A stretch of 64,000 bases of DNA from Desmodus rotundus (taxonomy: Eukaryota; Chordata; Mammalia; Chiroptera; Phyllostomidae): positions 100,047,951 through 100,111,950 of the forward strand of contig NC_071389.1 in assembly GCF_022682495.2 (NCBI RefSeq), in the 5' to 3' direction. The position numbers and the translations under genes were made by a program. Shown one piece after another: positions 54,670-64,000 of this stretch; positions within the stretch are counted from its first letter, which is position 1, and each line of letters starts with the position of its first letter. The notes beneath the pieces are model-generated. The model ran no database searches. It had not been told where the DNA came from and saw nothing but the letters and a program-made list of their open reading frames with translations.

Positions 54670-56645
54670 GAAAAAGAAGATAAAGCATATGAACAATAGG
54701 AATGACAGCAAACTCACAGTTATTAACAACCACACCTAAAATCAAAACAAAAGAAAACTAAGCAAACAAGTAGAACAGAAACAGAATCACAGAAATGGAG
54801 ATCACATGGAGGGTTATCAATAGGAGATTGGGAGGGGGAGAAAGGGGGGAAAGGTACGGAGAATAAATAGCATAAATGATAGGTGGGAAATAGACAGGGG
54901 GAGGGTAAGAATATTGTAGGAAATGTAGAAGCCGAAGAACTTATAAGTATGACCCATGGACATGAACTATAGGGGGTGAATATGGGAGGGAGGGGTTGGG
55001 CAGAATGGAGTGGAGTGAGGGGGGGGAAATGGGACAACTGTAATAGCATAATTAGTAAATATTTTAAAAAATAATAGTAATAAATATACAATAACTTACA
55101 AGTTCTCTGGAGTAGCAAAGTGAAATCTTTCTCACTTTCTCAGCTGTTGGGATGATCCCGCTTTGGATCCAACTGTGGTCTTTACACAGCTCCAGATTTT
55201 ATTGTCTCATTTGTGGGAATTTAAAAAAAGGAAGGAAGAAGGAATAAAAAGGGAAAGAAAGGAAGAAGGAAGAAAAAAAAGAAAGAAGGAAAGAAAAGAT
55301 GATGGAATTAAAAGAAAAAAAAAACTTAAAAAAAAAAGACCCCTCTGCTGGCTTCAAACTGGCCCAGCCAGTTCTGCTGGTCTTCCTGGCTGCAGCAGAC
55401 TGAAGGGGAATTGGTTTGGCTTTTCTCCTTTCCAGAGCAGCACTTTTCACAGTTGCCCAGCCCTCAGCCCAGTTCCTCATTTTGCTGCCTGGCCCTCAGT
55501 GGTCTTCTGCACCTAGCCTACACCTTCAGTCCATCCATTGAGCTGTCGTCTAGGTGCACCAATTATGGGCAACTCACACACCACATTCTCACTCTGCTGT
55601 CCTAGATGCTAGGGACTCTCAGAGTCCCTTCAGGGTAGTTCAGCCACTCCCCCCTTGAGTTAAGTCTTTCTGGGGATTGCTGACTCCCTGAGCCCTGCAG
55701 TTATCCTCTGGAGCGGGGGGTCTCCACCTTCCTGTTGGAGAGCCAATTGACCATGCAGGGCAGGGGTGCTGCCCTTGCTGCCACTGCATATGCAGGTGCA
55801 GGTCTCCTCTGCTGCTCTCCCCAGGGCACATGGGTTGGGCTCGAGGAGCCTCTGGAGTTCGGGGTCAGGCACACTCTGTCCTGGGCCTGCGAGCATGGCA
55901 AGACAGGCAGCCACCAGTCCTGCATGTTTGGGTACACACCCTCCCTGAGGCTTCAGGTGTGACTGTGGAGCTTCCTGCACCACCATGTGAGAGCCGAGCA
56001 GCTGTAGGGGCACTGGAGGCTGGAGCAGCTACTGAAGAATTCCCCAAACAGCTGCTGAGTGGCTCTTTTTCCTCTTTTTCTTTTTGAAAAATTCCTCCTG
56101 CTCAAGCCTGTCACTCCAAACAAGTGCCTGACCTCTCCCACAGCCCAAATCTCCAGCCAGACTGGGGACTATCCAGGTCAGGGTCCTTCATGGCCCAACT
56201 CTCCCCAGCTGGCATCCACTGTCTGAGTGTGTGCACACAGCCCCTCTGTGTTTGCCACTTCATCCCTATTACCCCACTGGAACTTCAAGCTTCCAGGTCC
56301 TTCCTGGTGCTGCTCAAACCTTGTTTGGCAGGGGAGGGAGCCTTTGACCCGGCTCTCTCCCAAGAATCTTGCAGCAGACCTGGTGGGTGCTGGGCACCCT
56401 GCCAGGTACCCTGCAGCCACCCTGGTTCCCGTGCTAGTCCCAGAGACCTTATTGTCCTGAAGCACTCTCCTTACCATCTAATTTTTCAATGTCCTCTACA
56501 ATTTTTGGTCTCCAATCTTCATATGTGCTGGGATACCGTTGGCTGTCCTCTCTGTTCCTCAGAAGATCAGATAGGTGTTTCACCCATGCACAGGGGAAAG
56601 TGGACTCTGCTCCCACCTATCTTGCCACCATCTTCACAAATCCCC

Positions 56646-56985
56646 TGTAAATTTCTGTTTTGCAGGATATATATATCAATGAATACCACACTGTCTTGAT
56701 CACTATTATAATATAGTATGTTTATAAATCAGATACTGTAAGTCATATAATTTTGTTCTTCCTTTCAAAATTGTTTTGACTCTTCCAGGTTCTTTGAAAT
56801 TCATTTTATTTACAAGTTGGCACAGACCTCCCAGTTGCCCTTAATGCTTCCAGGTGCAGAAGCGCCAGAACATTGGTAAAGTCTCAGTTATTACTTACAC
56901 TTGAACTCCCACTCTTCTCAGTAACCCCACCCAGTTTGTGAAGATCATTTTCTGTTTACAAAATGTGGCTATGTATTTTGATTGT
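56646..56985 (-). repeat. Old L1 ORF2 fragment (to about 56815), then unassigned
   Basis: 'cactgtcttgatcactatta' and 'ttgttcttcctttcaaaatt' (56688-56775) are the complement of the KLYYKA and ILRKK region of ORF2 in an old L1. 56816-56985 I cannot assign. Confidence 0.6.
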
Positions 56986-56996
56986 ATATTATATTT

Positions 56997-57338
56997 TATT
57001 TTTTCTTCTTTTTTTAATTTTAATTTTATATTGTTATCCAATTACAGTTGTGTGCCTTTTCTCCCCATCCCTCCACCCCACTCCAGCTGAACCCTCCTCC
57101 CTCCCCCACCTCCACCCTTCCCCTTGATTTTGTCCATGTGTCCTTTATAGTTGTTCCTGTAATCCCCTCTCCTCACTGTTCCCTCCCCACTCCCCCCTGC
57201 CCATTGTTAGATTGTTCTTAACTTCAATGTCTCTGGTTATATTTTGTTTGCTTTTTTCTTCTACTTATTATGTTCCAGTTAAAGGTGAGATCATATGGTA
57301 TTTGTCCCTCACCGTCTGGCTTATTTCACTTAAGTGAA
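56997..57338 (-). mobile_element. 5'-truncated L1 3' end (342 bp)
   Basis: T-rich start, 3'UTR complement ('ccattgttagattgttctta' at 57201) and last ORF2 codons up to 'ttatttcacttaagtgaa'. Flanked by ATATTATATTT at 56986-56996 and 57339-57349. Confidence 0.88.
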
Positions 57339-57349
57339 ATATTATATTT

Positions 57350-57540
57350 CATATTAGAGTATATATCTCTTATTTTTATATATTTTGGAGAATGGATGTT
57401 TTGAAAGTCTGTATATTTACTTATACACTTGTAAAATTCCATTGCTGCATTTGAACTTGTAATTGATTTTAGAAATAAACATAACAAAAATATACAGAAA
57501 ATTGAAAAAAAAAGAAATAAACATAAAATAGAATTTCCAG
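57350..57540. other. Unassigned AT-rich DNA with a short 42-bp-spaced repeat
   Basis: AGAAATAAACATAA occurs at about 57471 and again at about 57513, otherwise nothing recognisable. Confidence 0.5.
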
Positions 57541-59030
57541 GTCAAAAAGCAGTTCCATTTCTAGTTTTCTGAGGAAATTCCATACTGTTTTCCACAGTGG
57601 CTGCACAAGTCTGCATTCCCACCAACAGTATACTAGGGTTCCCTTTTCTCCACAATCTTACTAGCAGTTGCTGTTTGTTGATTTGGTTATGATGGCCATT
57701 CTGACCAGTGTGAAGTGGTATCTTATTGTGGTTTTAACTTGCATCTCTCTGATGGCTAGTGATGCTAGATATCCTTTCATATGTCCCTGGGCCCTTTATT
57801 TGTCCTCCTTGGAGAAGTGTCTGTTCAGGCCTCTTGCCCATTTTTAATTGGGATGTTTGTCTTCCTAGAGTGGAGATTATACACTCAGAACCCTGAAACA
57901 CCAACTCAAAAGAACCTATGCACCCTAATGTTCATAGCAGCATTATTTATAATAGCCAAGTTGACGCAGATCTCATCCCGCAAGATCTGTTGTTGAGGTT
58001 TCAGTATTCAAACACACATACACACGGACTATAGAAATCCAGTGGGGGAAAAGGGGCTACGTGGCCACTCTCCAAGTTAGAGAGAGACCCCTTCACCCCC
58101 GCCTGGACAGGCTTTATTGTTTTTCTAGGCCTCCTACATCAAAGATGGTCCTCATTTATTATTCATAGGTTTGTTTGGGGTGGTTATCTTTGCAGACACA
58201 GGAGAGGAAGTCACTGAGTACATCAAAGGGGGATATTTGCAATGTAAAAGGAGAAATGGTCGAAAAGGCTTTGTCCCATACCTGGGGGGTCTAGCCCAGA
58301 TTCTGGGAAGATAAAGATAGTAAACATTTGCTTACTCAATTCAGGGTGAGGGAGTTTTTTAGCAAGAACAAGTCTCATTGCAGTCTAAGTATAACGCAGG
58401 CCTGATTTCCCACTGGAGAACTTATCCATGGATGTGGGTCCTGCCCGCCTACTTGGCTCCCCACTGGTTTTCCAAGTGGGGGCTGAGCCACATTTCCCAC
58501 GCTTGGAACGGTTCCCCACACCAAGTGTAGGAAGAAACCCAAGTGCCCATTAGTAAATGAGTGGATCAAAACCTATGGTATATTTACACAATGAAATACT
58601 AGGAGCAAAAAGAAAGAAAGAGCTTCTACTCGTCATGACAGCATAGATGGATCTGGAGAACATTATGCTAAGTGAAACAAGCCAGGTGGTAAAAGACAAG
58701 TACCATATGATCTCACTTGTAAGTGGAACCTAATTAATAAAGCAAACAAGGAAGCTAATATAACCAGAGACATGCAAATAAAGAACAAACTGACAGTAAC
58801 CAGAGGGCAGGAGGGAGGGGTTAATGGGGGAAAGAAGGGAAAAGGTTATTAAGGAATATGTATAAAGGACCCATGGAAAAAGCCAAAGGAGGGTAGTATT
58901 GAGGGAGAGAGGTGAGGTGGTGGGACAGGGAGAGTGGTGGTGGGGGAAAAGGAGATAACTGTATCCGAAAAAGAACAAAAATAAAAATAAAAATAAAAAT
59001 AAAATAAAATAAAGAAAGAAAAACCCAGAG
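57541..59030 (+). mobile_element. L1 3' end with 5' inversion, split by a solo LTR
   Basis: 57541-57880 is minus-strand ORF2 ([20 protein letters not shown] region). At about 57882 the strand flips to plus and reads the immediately following ORF2 codons ([20 protein letters not shown]), stops at the solo LTR (57962-58520), and resumes at CCAAGTGTAGG.. (58521) through WIKTYGIFTQ to the 3'UTR and an (AAAAT)n tail at 58975-59015. Inverted and direct segments are adjacent in L1 coordinates, as in twin priming. Confidence 0.85.
57962..58520 (-). mobile_element. Solo LTR, family 2 (559 bp)
   Basis: Reverse-oriented copy of the LTR at 26541-27090: minus strand starts TGTGGGGAACCGTTCCAAGC (58520) and ends ATCTGCGTCA (57962). 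CCAAGT duplication at 57956-57961 and 58521-58526. AATAAA on the minus strand at 58118-58113. Confidence 0.92.
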
Positions 59031-59224
59031 CTTTAAATGGGAAAACACATCATAGTCCATGGGTGCATGTATCTATCAATTCCCTAATAATTGAAAAACT
59101 ATATAGAAAATGAAACAGTTACTTTGATGCTTGGAAGTAATATATTTCCAAGTCTTTGGTACATGAGAAGATTTTCAAGTAACATCAAAGAATTGCTATG
59201 GAAAAAACATAATTTAAAACAAAG
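59031..59224. other. No recognisable feature
   Basis: AT-rich spacer between the L1 tail and the HAL1 3' end. Confidence 0.5.
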
Positions 59225-61145
59225 AACTTTTAATATATTTTATTGATTATACTATTACAATTGTCCCATTCCCCCCTTTATTCCCTTCTGCCCTGTACAC
59301 CCTCTCCCACCTGCATTCCTCCCCCCCTTTTTAGTTCATGTCCATGGGTCATACATATAAGTTCTTTGGCTTCTCCACTTCCTATACTATTATTAACCTC
59401 ACTCTGTATATTTTGTACCTACCATTTATGCTACTCATTCCCTGTACCTTTTCCTCCACTCTCCCCCTTCTCCTCCCTCTCTGACAATCCTCCATGTGAT
59501 CTCCATTTCTGTGATTTTGTACCTGTTCTGGTTGTTTGCTTAGTTTGTTTTTGTTTTTGCTTTTAGATTTCATTGTTGATAGTTGCAAGTTTGTTGTCAT
59601 TTTACTTTTCATATTTTTATCTTCTTTTTCTTAGGCAATCCCTTTAACATTTAATACAATAAAGGCTTGGTGATGATGAACTCCTGAACTTGACCTTATC
59701 TGGGAAGCACTTTATCTGCCCTTCCATTCTGAATGATAGCTTTGCTGGATAGAGTAATCTTGGATGTAGGTCCTTGCTTTTCATGATTTGAATACTTCTT
59801 TTCAGCTCCTTCTTGCCTGCAAGATTTCTTTTAAGAAATCAGCTGATAGTCTTATGGGAATTCCTTGGTAGGTAACTCTCTGCTTTTCTCTCACTGCTTT
59901 TAAGATTCTCCCCTTATCCTTAATCTTGGGTAATATAATTATGATGTGCCTCGGTGTGTCCTTCTTTGGGTCCAACTTCTTTGTCACTCTCTGAGCTTCC
60001 TGGACTTCCTGGAAGTCTGTTTCCTCTGTAAGATTAAAGAAGTTCTCCTTCATTATGTTTTCAATTTCTTGCTCTTCCTCTTCTCCTCCTGGAACCCCTA
60101 TGATTTGGATGTTGGAATGTTGAAAGTTGTGCCAGAGGTTTCTAAGCCTCTCTTCATTTTTTTGAATTCTTGTTTCTTCATTGTGTTTTGGTTGAATGTT
60201 TATTTCTTCCTTCTTGTACAAACTGTTGTTTTGATCCCCAGATTCCTTCATGTCACTGTTGTTTCCCTGTTCCTTTATTTTTCTTTTTGTAGCCTTCACT
60301 TTCTCCTCTATTTTGTGACCATACTCAGCCAATTCTGTGAGCATCCTGATTACCAGTGTTTTGAACTGTACATCTTATAGGTTGGCTATCTCTTCATCTC
60401 TTAGTTATATTTTTTCTGAAGCTTTGATCTGTTCTTTCATTTGGTCCATTTTTTGTTTGTTTGTCTCAGCACACCTGTTATTGTAATAAGGGCTGGAGCC
60501 TTAGGTATTCACCAGGGCAGGGCCACCTACATCATTGTGTTGTGGTATTCTATGTTGTGGAGGGGTTCAAAAGGGAACAGTGCCACTTTCTCAGCTCTCT
60601 GCCATCTTTCAGTCACTTCCACCACTACCCATAAGCAAATCTGGCCCATCTGGTGCTAATTCCCAGGTGGGTGGTTTTGTGTATGTTCTAGGACCCTGTA
60701 GATATCTCCAGTGAACTTTCCTGTGAGTCTGGGAGTTTCTCCTGCTGCCTCAACCATCACAGGTTTTTTCAATCAGAGGTTTTGAGGATTTATTTCCCTT
60801 TTTGTGTGGTCTGTCTTACTCCCAAGTTGTTCCTCCCAGTTTATCTGCTCACAATTTTGGGACCACCCGCTCCACCACCCACCATCTCACCTGCTCTGCA
60901 GCCACCACCTCACCTACCCCAGTCCTGCGTCCTTCCTACAAGTCCTCTCCACCCAGCTTCCTGTCTCTATTCCTCCTAATGGTCTGGGTGAATATTTTTT
61001 CTTTAACTCTTTGGTTGTCAGACATCCATACAGTTCAATTTTCTGTCAGTTCTGATTGTTTTTTATTTTTAAATTTGTTGGTATCTTTATTTTGGCTGTG
61101 CAAGGAGGCACAGTGTGTCTACCTATGCCTCCATTTTGGCCAGAA
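59225..61145 (-). mobile_element. HAL1 (half-L1), third copy, decayed
   Basis: Minus strand starts 'ctggccaaaatggaggcata' near 61143, leader to 60473, ORF1 (60472-59631), 3'UTR ('gacaattgtaatagtataat' near 59269) and A-rich end at 59225-59245. Same structure as the intact copy, no ORF2. No clear target duplication. Confidence 0.87.
59631..60472 (-). pseudogene. HAL1 ORF1, decayed
   Basis: The ancestral start is GTG at 60472-60470 (V-L-R-Q), followed by an A-rich stretch out of frame. The longest open stretch, 180 codons at 60344-59802, reads LAEYGHKIEEKVKATKRKIK, QNNSLYKKEEINIQPKHNEE, the RRM (IQIIGVPGGEEEEQEIENIM, RHIIIILPKIKDKGRILKAV) and RVTYQGIPIRLSADFLKEIL. The C-terminal piece continues in other frames to the TAA at 59631-59633. 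Aligns over its length with the 276-residue intact protein, but with many substitutions. Confidence 0.88.
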
Positions 61146-62264
61146 ATCCTAAAACTAGTAATATTTTTTTTATCATATCTAGGGTTTATTTCAACTCTTA
61201 GGTTTTAAAATGGATGGCTGATATTTTTGGCAGTATATATAACATAAAAATTGTTAAAACTGGACAAGTCTGAACCCCAATTCAGATACTTGCTCAAGTG
61301 ATACAAATGTCCCAAAAAGGACTTTGTAATTACAACTTTGGTTCATATTTGGCTAAGCTATTATTTGAAAAAAAAAACATGTGTTATTCTAAAAGTACTA
61401 AAATCTCAGTTTTTGGTATATATTTTTAGAAAGATTCCCACAGAAATAGGTCTTCAGCATGGCATAGAATTTCCTCAGCTATTCCATGTTTTGGAAAGAT
61501 CAATACAGAATGTATTTTCTTGGATTTTCATCACTATTTTCAAGATTTGTGGTCCTTGTTCTGGCCAACATAATAAAAACAGTTATTTTGCCAAATTGAT
61601 ATTTTTGTTTTTAAATGGGGGTTAATTGGCTTAAATGCAACCTACTTACAACTGGATAAAATCAATAACATTGAAAATGTGGAGGAAAAAGAGTCACACA
61701 TTTATTTTTCAGAAGATGAGTCTACTAACAGTTGTATAACAGTCATTCACTATATTTCAATATGTAGAAATGAAGGGCAAGAATGAATAGTCTTCATTAA
61801 TTCAAAGGAATGGAAGAAAATAAAGTTGTCCAACGAGAGTGCAAAAAAAAATGTTCCAGGAGCAAATGTTTGGGATTGCTTAATCTAGTAGGTTATCAGA
61901 AGAAGCAAACCTAGGGAAGAACATCAATAAGAAGCTAGGGGCAGAGGAAAGAGTAGAATCCAGGGTTCAGTTCCAGAAACCATGTTAGAAATTTTAGGAA
62001 GGGCTACACAATATGGTAAAAAAGCTTCATGTGCATCTGACAGTATGAAAAATGACAGGAGACCATTGGAGACCTTTCTCAAAACAGTGGAATAAATAAT
62101 CTTTCACAGCTTTATGAATTATCTGAAAGAAACCAGAGAGCTATAGTTAAGTATAAATAAATGTCACTAATGGCACAGTGAATATATGATTTTAAGAGAC
62201 ACGTCAGCAAATTTAAGAGGGTAAGGGTTTGAGGGACTAAGTGAATAAGGTAAAGGAATTAATA
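61146..62264. other. No recognisable feature
   Basis: AT-rich, with no repeat that I can name. A 95-codon open frame at 61338-61625 has no recognisable motif and lacks gene context. Confidence 0.55.
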
Positions 62265-62500
62265 AGTACAAATTGGTAGGTACAAAATAGTCATGGGGAT
62301 GTAAAGTACAGCATAGGGAATAGAATTAATAATATTATAATAACTATGCATGGTACCAGGTGGGTACTGGAAATATAGGGGGTCACAGTGTACCATACAT
62401 GATTATTTAACTATACTGTATGCCTGAAACTACTACAAAATAATATTGAGTATAAAATGTAACTAAAAATAAAATTAAAAAAAATTATACCCCCTCCCCC
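62265..62500 (+). repeat. Old L1 3'UTR remnant
   Basis: 'aactatgcatggtaccaggt', 'gggtactggaaatatagggg', 'gcctgaaactactacaaaat' and an A-rich end parallel 12760-12950. Confidence 0.55.
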
Positions 62501-62764
62501 CAAAAAAACATCAGCAAGTTCAAAAAAAGAAATGCAAGTATGGCTTCAAGAAGTATAAACAAGATGAACCCATTTTAGCTTTTATTTGACTTTCAGAACC
62601 AGGAAATTTGTTTGCTACTGATGTAGAAACCAATGAAGAAAGAAACGGCATAAAAGATCTGTCCAGAAGGTATCCACCATGCACTATGAGAAATAGACAT
62701 TTGTTGAAGAAGATACAAGATACAAGAAATATTATACATAGTACAATGACACCTCAGACCCCTT

Positions 62765-62984
62765 CAAAGTAGGTACCTTGGGACCTCACACAGTTCTCTC
62801 AATCACCATCGGATGTCCTGTCATATTTTCCTGAATCTCATCAACAGTCTGAAATCTCTTCCCTTTCACAGGTGATTTTATTTTTGGCAAAAGCCAAAAG
62901 TCACAGGGCACCAAATCTGGGTTGTTGGGAGGGCTGAGTCACCTGGGTGATATGACGTTTCACCAAAACATCATTTCATGAGAA
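62765..62984 (-). pseudogene. Mariner transposase, C-terminal part
   Basis: The minus-strand frame over 62920-62800 reads PDLVPCDFWLLPKIKSPVKG, then KRFQTVDEIQENM, and ends in RYLL*RG-like sequence near 62765. The PDLxPCDFWLFPKLK block holds the third catalytic residue region of DD34D mariner transposases and is close to the SETMAR-type consensus. It connects, across the LTR, to the second Asp box at 63853-63821. Stops and shifts occur outside this stretch. Transposase would bind the inverted repeats and move the element between TA sites. Confidence 0.88.
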
Positions 62985-62990
62985 ATGATG

Positions 62991-63818
62991 TGAGGGGGGG
63001 CTCTGCCCTCAGGCCCCTCCCCACCCCCACTGGCCACCACGGATGAGAATAAGTCTACCAAGACATGATCTGCTTGGGGAGGAGAGGTGGCCAATCTCTC
63101 AAAGGAGAAGGGCCAAGAGCCTTTTCCTCCATGGGCTTTTATTAAGTTCACTTTGCACCGGGATACAGGTAAAGCTCATCAATCATTGTCAGGCAGTAAG
63201 GGTCAAACAATAGATAACATATAGAGAACTTTGGGGCTTATTCTGAGTTAGGGTCATTTAGTTAAAGGGCTATAAAACTTTGGGAAACAAACTCATTTCC
63301 GGCCTGGACCCTTATTTAAGCTGAGCGTATGAACAAAGCAGGTTTCACAGGATTGTATGCATTCTTTCTTAGGCCTGATCGCCCCTGGGGAATCTGTCCT
63401 TTCCAGCACAGGACTGCACTGCCCTCTGTCATTGTTTCAGGCTTAAGTCAGGCAGGGGAAGTAAGGCAGCCAAGAGATTAGGAGACTTCTTGCAGACAGA
63501 ATGAGGACTCAGGCTATGTCAAAGCCGAGGGGCGAGGGTCCATCACCCCCTTTTCCTATAGCTCCCCAAGTCCTTCCCTGTGGGCCTTTTTCGTGACCAT
63601 GCCTGTCTTAGGCCGTCCCTCCCTTGAGGAATCTTACCTGTCATTGGCTAACTGGTCAAGCTCAGGGCCAAGCAGGGTAAAGTGAAGTGGGCAGAGATGG
63701 CACCCCTGCCAGGGAGATAAGCTTTGTCTCCTTAAATGGCTTATGGTCCCAACTCTGACTCAACCTTAACCATGGTGGGGGTTACAGCTTCTGAAACCAG
63801 GTAGGGTGGTTCCCAACA
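62991..63818 (-). mobile_element. Solo LTR, family 1 (828 bp)
   Basis: Reverse-oriented copy of the LTR at 18168-18985: minus strand starts TGTTGGGAACCACCC (63818); the far end is at 62991. Perfect 6-bp duplication ATGATG at 62985-62990 and 63819-63824. AATAAA position on the minus strand (63143-63138). Inserted in the mariner transposase remnant. Confidence 0.93.
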
Positions 63819-63975
63819 ATGATGCATGAGTGGGCATGTTGTCATGATGAAGCTTCCAATCACCAGTTGCCCATAGATTCAGCCTTCTGAATAATCTGAA
63901 TGGTTTCCATGGAAGAACGTTCAAGCTTAACACAAAATTTGATACAGATTCATTGATCTACTTGCCCAGTCATTT
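63819..63975 (-). pseudogene. Mariner transposase, N-terminal part joined to the second Asp box
   Basis: The minus strand reads KMTGQVDQ*ICIKFCVKLER then SSMETIQIIQKA (63975-63880), the helix-turn-helix start of mariner transposases with one stop. Sequence then passes, with an internal deletion, into LHHDNMPTHAS (63853-63821), which carries the second catalytic Asp of the HDN box. About half the normal coding length between these two is absent. Confidence 0.8.
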
Positions 63976-64000
63976 TGAATGTGATGGACACACAGTACAC

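Larger units (their letters stand above)
53077..55065 (+). mobile_element. HAL1 (half-L1), full-length, intact ORF1
   Basis: 1,989 bp between perfect 17-bp target duplications AAAAAATAATAGTAATA at 53060-53076 and 55066-55082. It starts GAGAACCAAGATGGCGGCGT (YY1-type site 53084-53094), then a 728-base leader to the ancestral start, ORF1, and a 396-base 3'UTR ending TAGTAAATATTTT. There is no ORF2 and no sign of one: this is the defining HAL1 structure, a non-autonomous L1 derivative that must use L1 ORF2p in trans. Inserted into L1 H 5'UTR on the opposite strand. The A tail merges with the target duplication. Confidence 0.95.
52367..56645 (-). mobile_element. L1 (H): 5'UTR, split by a HAL1
   Basis: Minus strand starts near 56645 ('ggggatttgtgaagatggtg', YY1-type site at 56634-56624) and runs to about 52380 without reaching ORF1. 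Same subfamily and order as L1 C 5'UTR (10870-12622). The HAL1 at 53077-55065 interrupts it. Short open frames at 55160-56700 are 5'UTR, not genes. A purine-rich block lies at 55218-55340. Confidence 0.8.
62640..64000 (-). mobile_element. Mariner-like DNA transposon relic, split by a solo LTR
   Basis: Minus-strand transposase pieces run from the N-terminus near 63975 to the C-terminus near 62765, followed by a 3' region to about 62640. The 828-bp solo LTR at 62991-63818 is inserted in it. Part of the coding region between the N-terminus and the second catalytic Asp is deleted. The 5' end lies at or beyond the window edge. Confidence 0.85.

Noticed and set aside
55163..56699. Several 60-190-codon frames in a GC-rich block resembling a small gene
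   Set aside because: The block is an L1 5'UTR (element H) shared with element C; frames are not conserved between the two.

Overview
This window is repeat-dense mammalian intergenic DNA, and I infer that it comes from a bat. The best marker is at least eight copies of a tRNA-derived SINE whose core reads (imperfectly) 'ggctggtgtggctcagtgg' and 'ggttcaattcctggtcaggg', ending in a C/T-rich tract and A-rich tail. I recognise this as the Ves SINE family of chiropterans, mainly Yangochiroptera. The bat-type L1 3' end ('caataaaaattta') and several half-L1 (HAL1) copies fit this. I see no host exon, tRNA, rRNA or CRISPR. Almost every long open frame is a piece of a LINE or ERV protein, or an antisense or low-complexity shadow.

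Layout. 1-3051: an old plus-strand L1 (ORF1 tail, expanded polypurine microsatellite, broken ORF2) carrying two L1 3'-end insertions. 3052-12622: two minus-strand L1s end to end, B (5'UTR, ORF1, most of ORF2; carries a 726-bp L1 insertion) and older C (5'UTR, ORF1). 12623-16671: old L1 3'UTR, a Ves SINE, unassigned DNA and plus-strand L1 3' portions. 16700-29732: a minus-strand class-I (gamma-type) ERV relic with LTR, gag, protease, RT and RNase H remnants. It is split by a solo LTR, an autonomous-type hAT transposon (itself holding a HAL1, a 63-bp L1 insertion and a Ves SINE), a second solo LTR and a 5'-inverted L1. 29733-33435: mostly unassigned, with Ves SINEs, a MER5-like hAT remnant and two local duplications. 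33436-48250: nested minus-strand L1s, the innermost being a full-length L1 with an apparent 3' transduction. 48252-56645: Ves SINE, L1 ORF2 part, plus-strand L1 3' end, and an L1 5'UTR into which a HAL1 with an intact 276-codon ORF1 has inserted with a perfect 17-bp target duplication. 56646-64000: old L1, twin-primed L1 split by a solo LTR, a third HAL1, unassigned DNA, and a mariner transposase relic split by a solo LTR.

The elements do not form a pathway, but they record an order of insertion. Target-site duplications readable in the sequence fix many boundaries: 17 bp for the HAL1, 14 bp for the full-length L1, 8 bp for the hAT, 6 bp for three solo-LTR cases and 5 bp for another. The only reading frame that looks recently functional is ORF1 of the HAL1 at 53077-55065; everything else is decayed. 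Coordinates with target duplications are base-accurate as read by eye. Other repeat boundaries are approximate to tens of bases.
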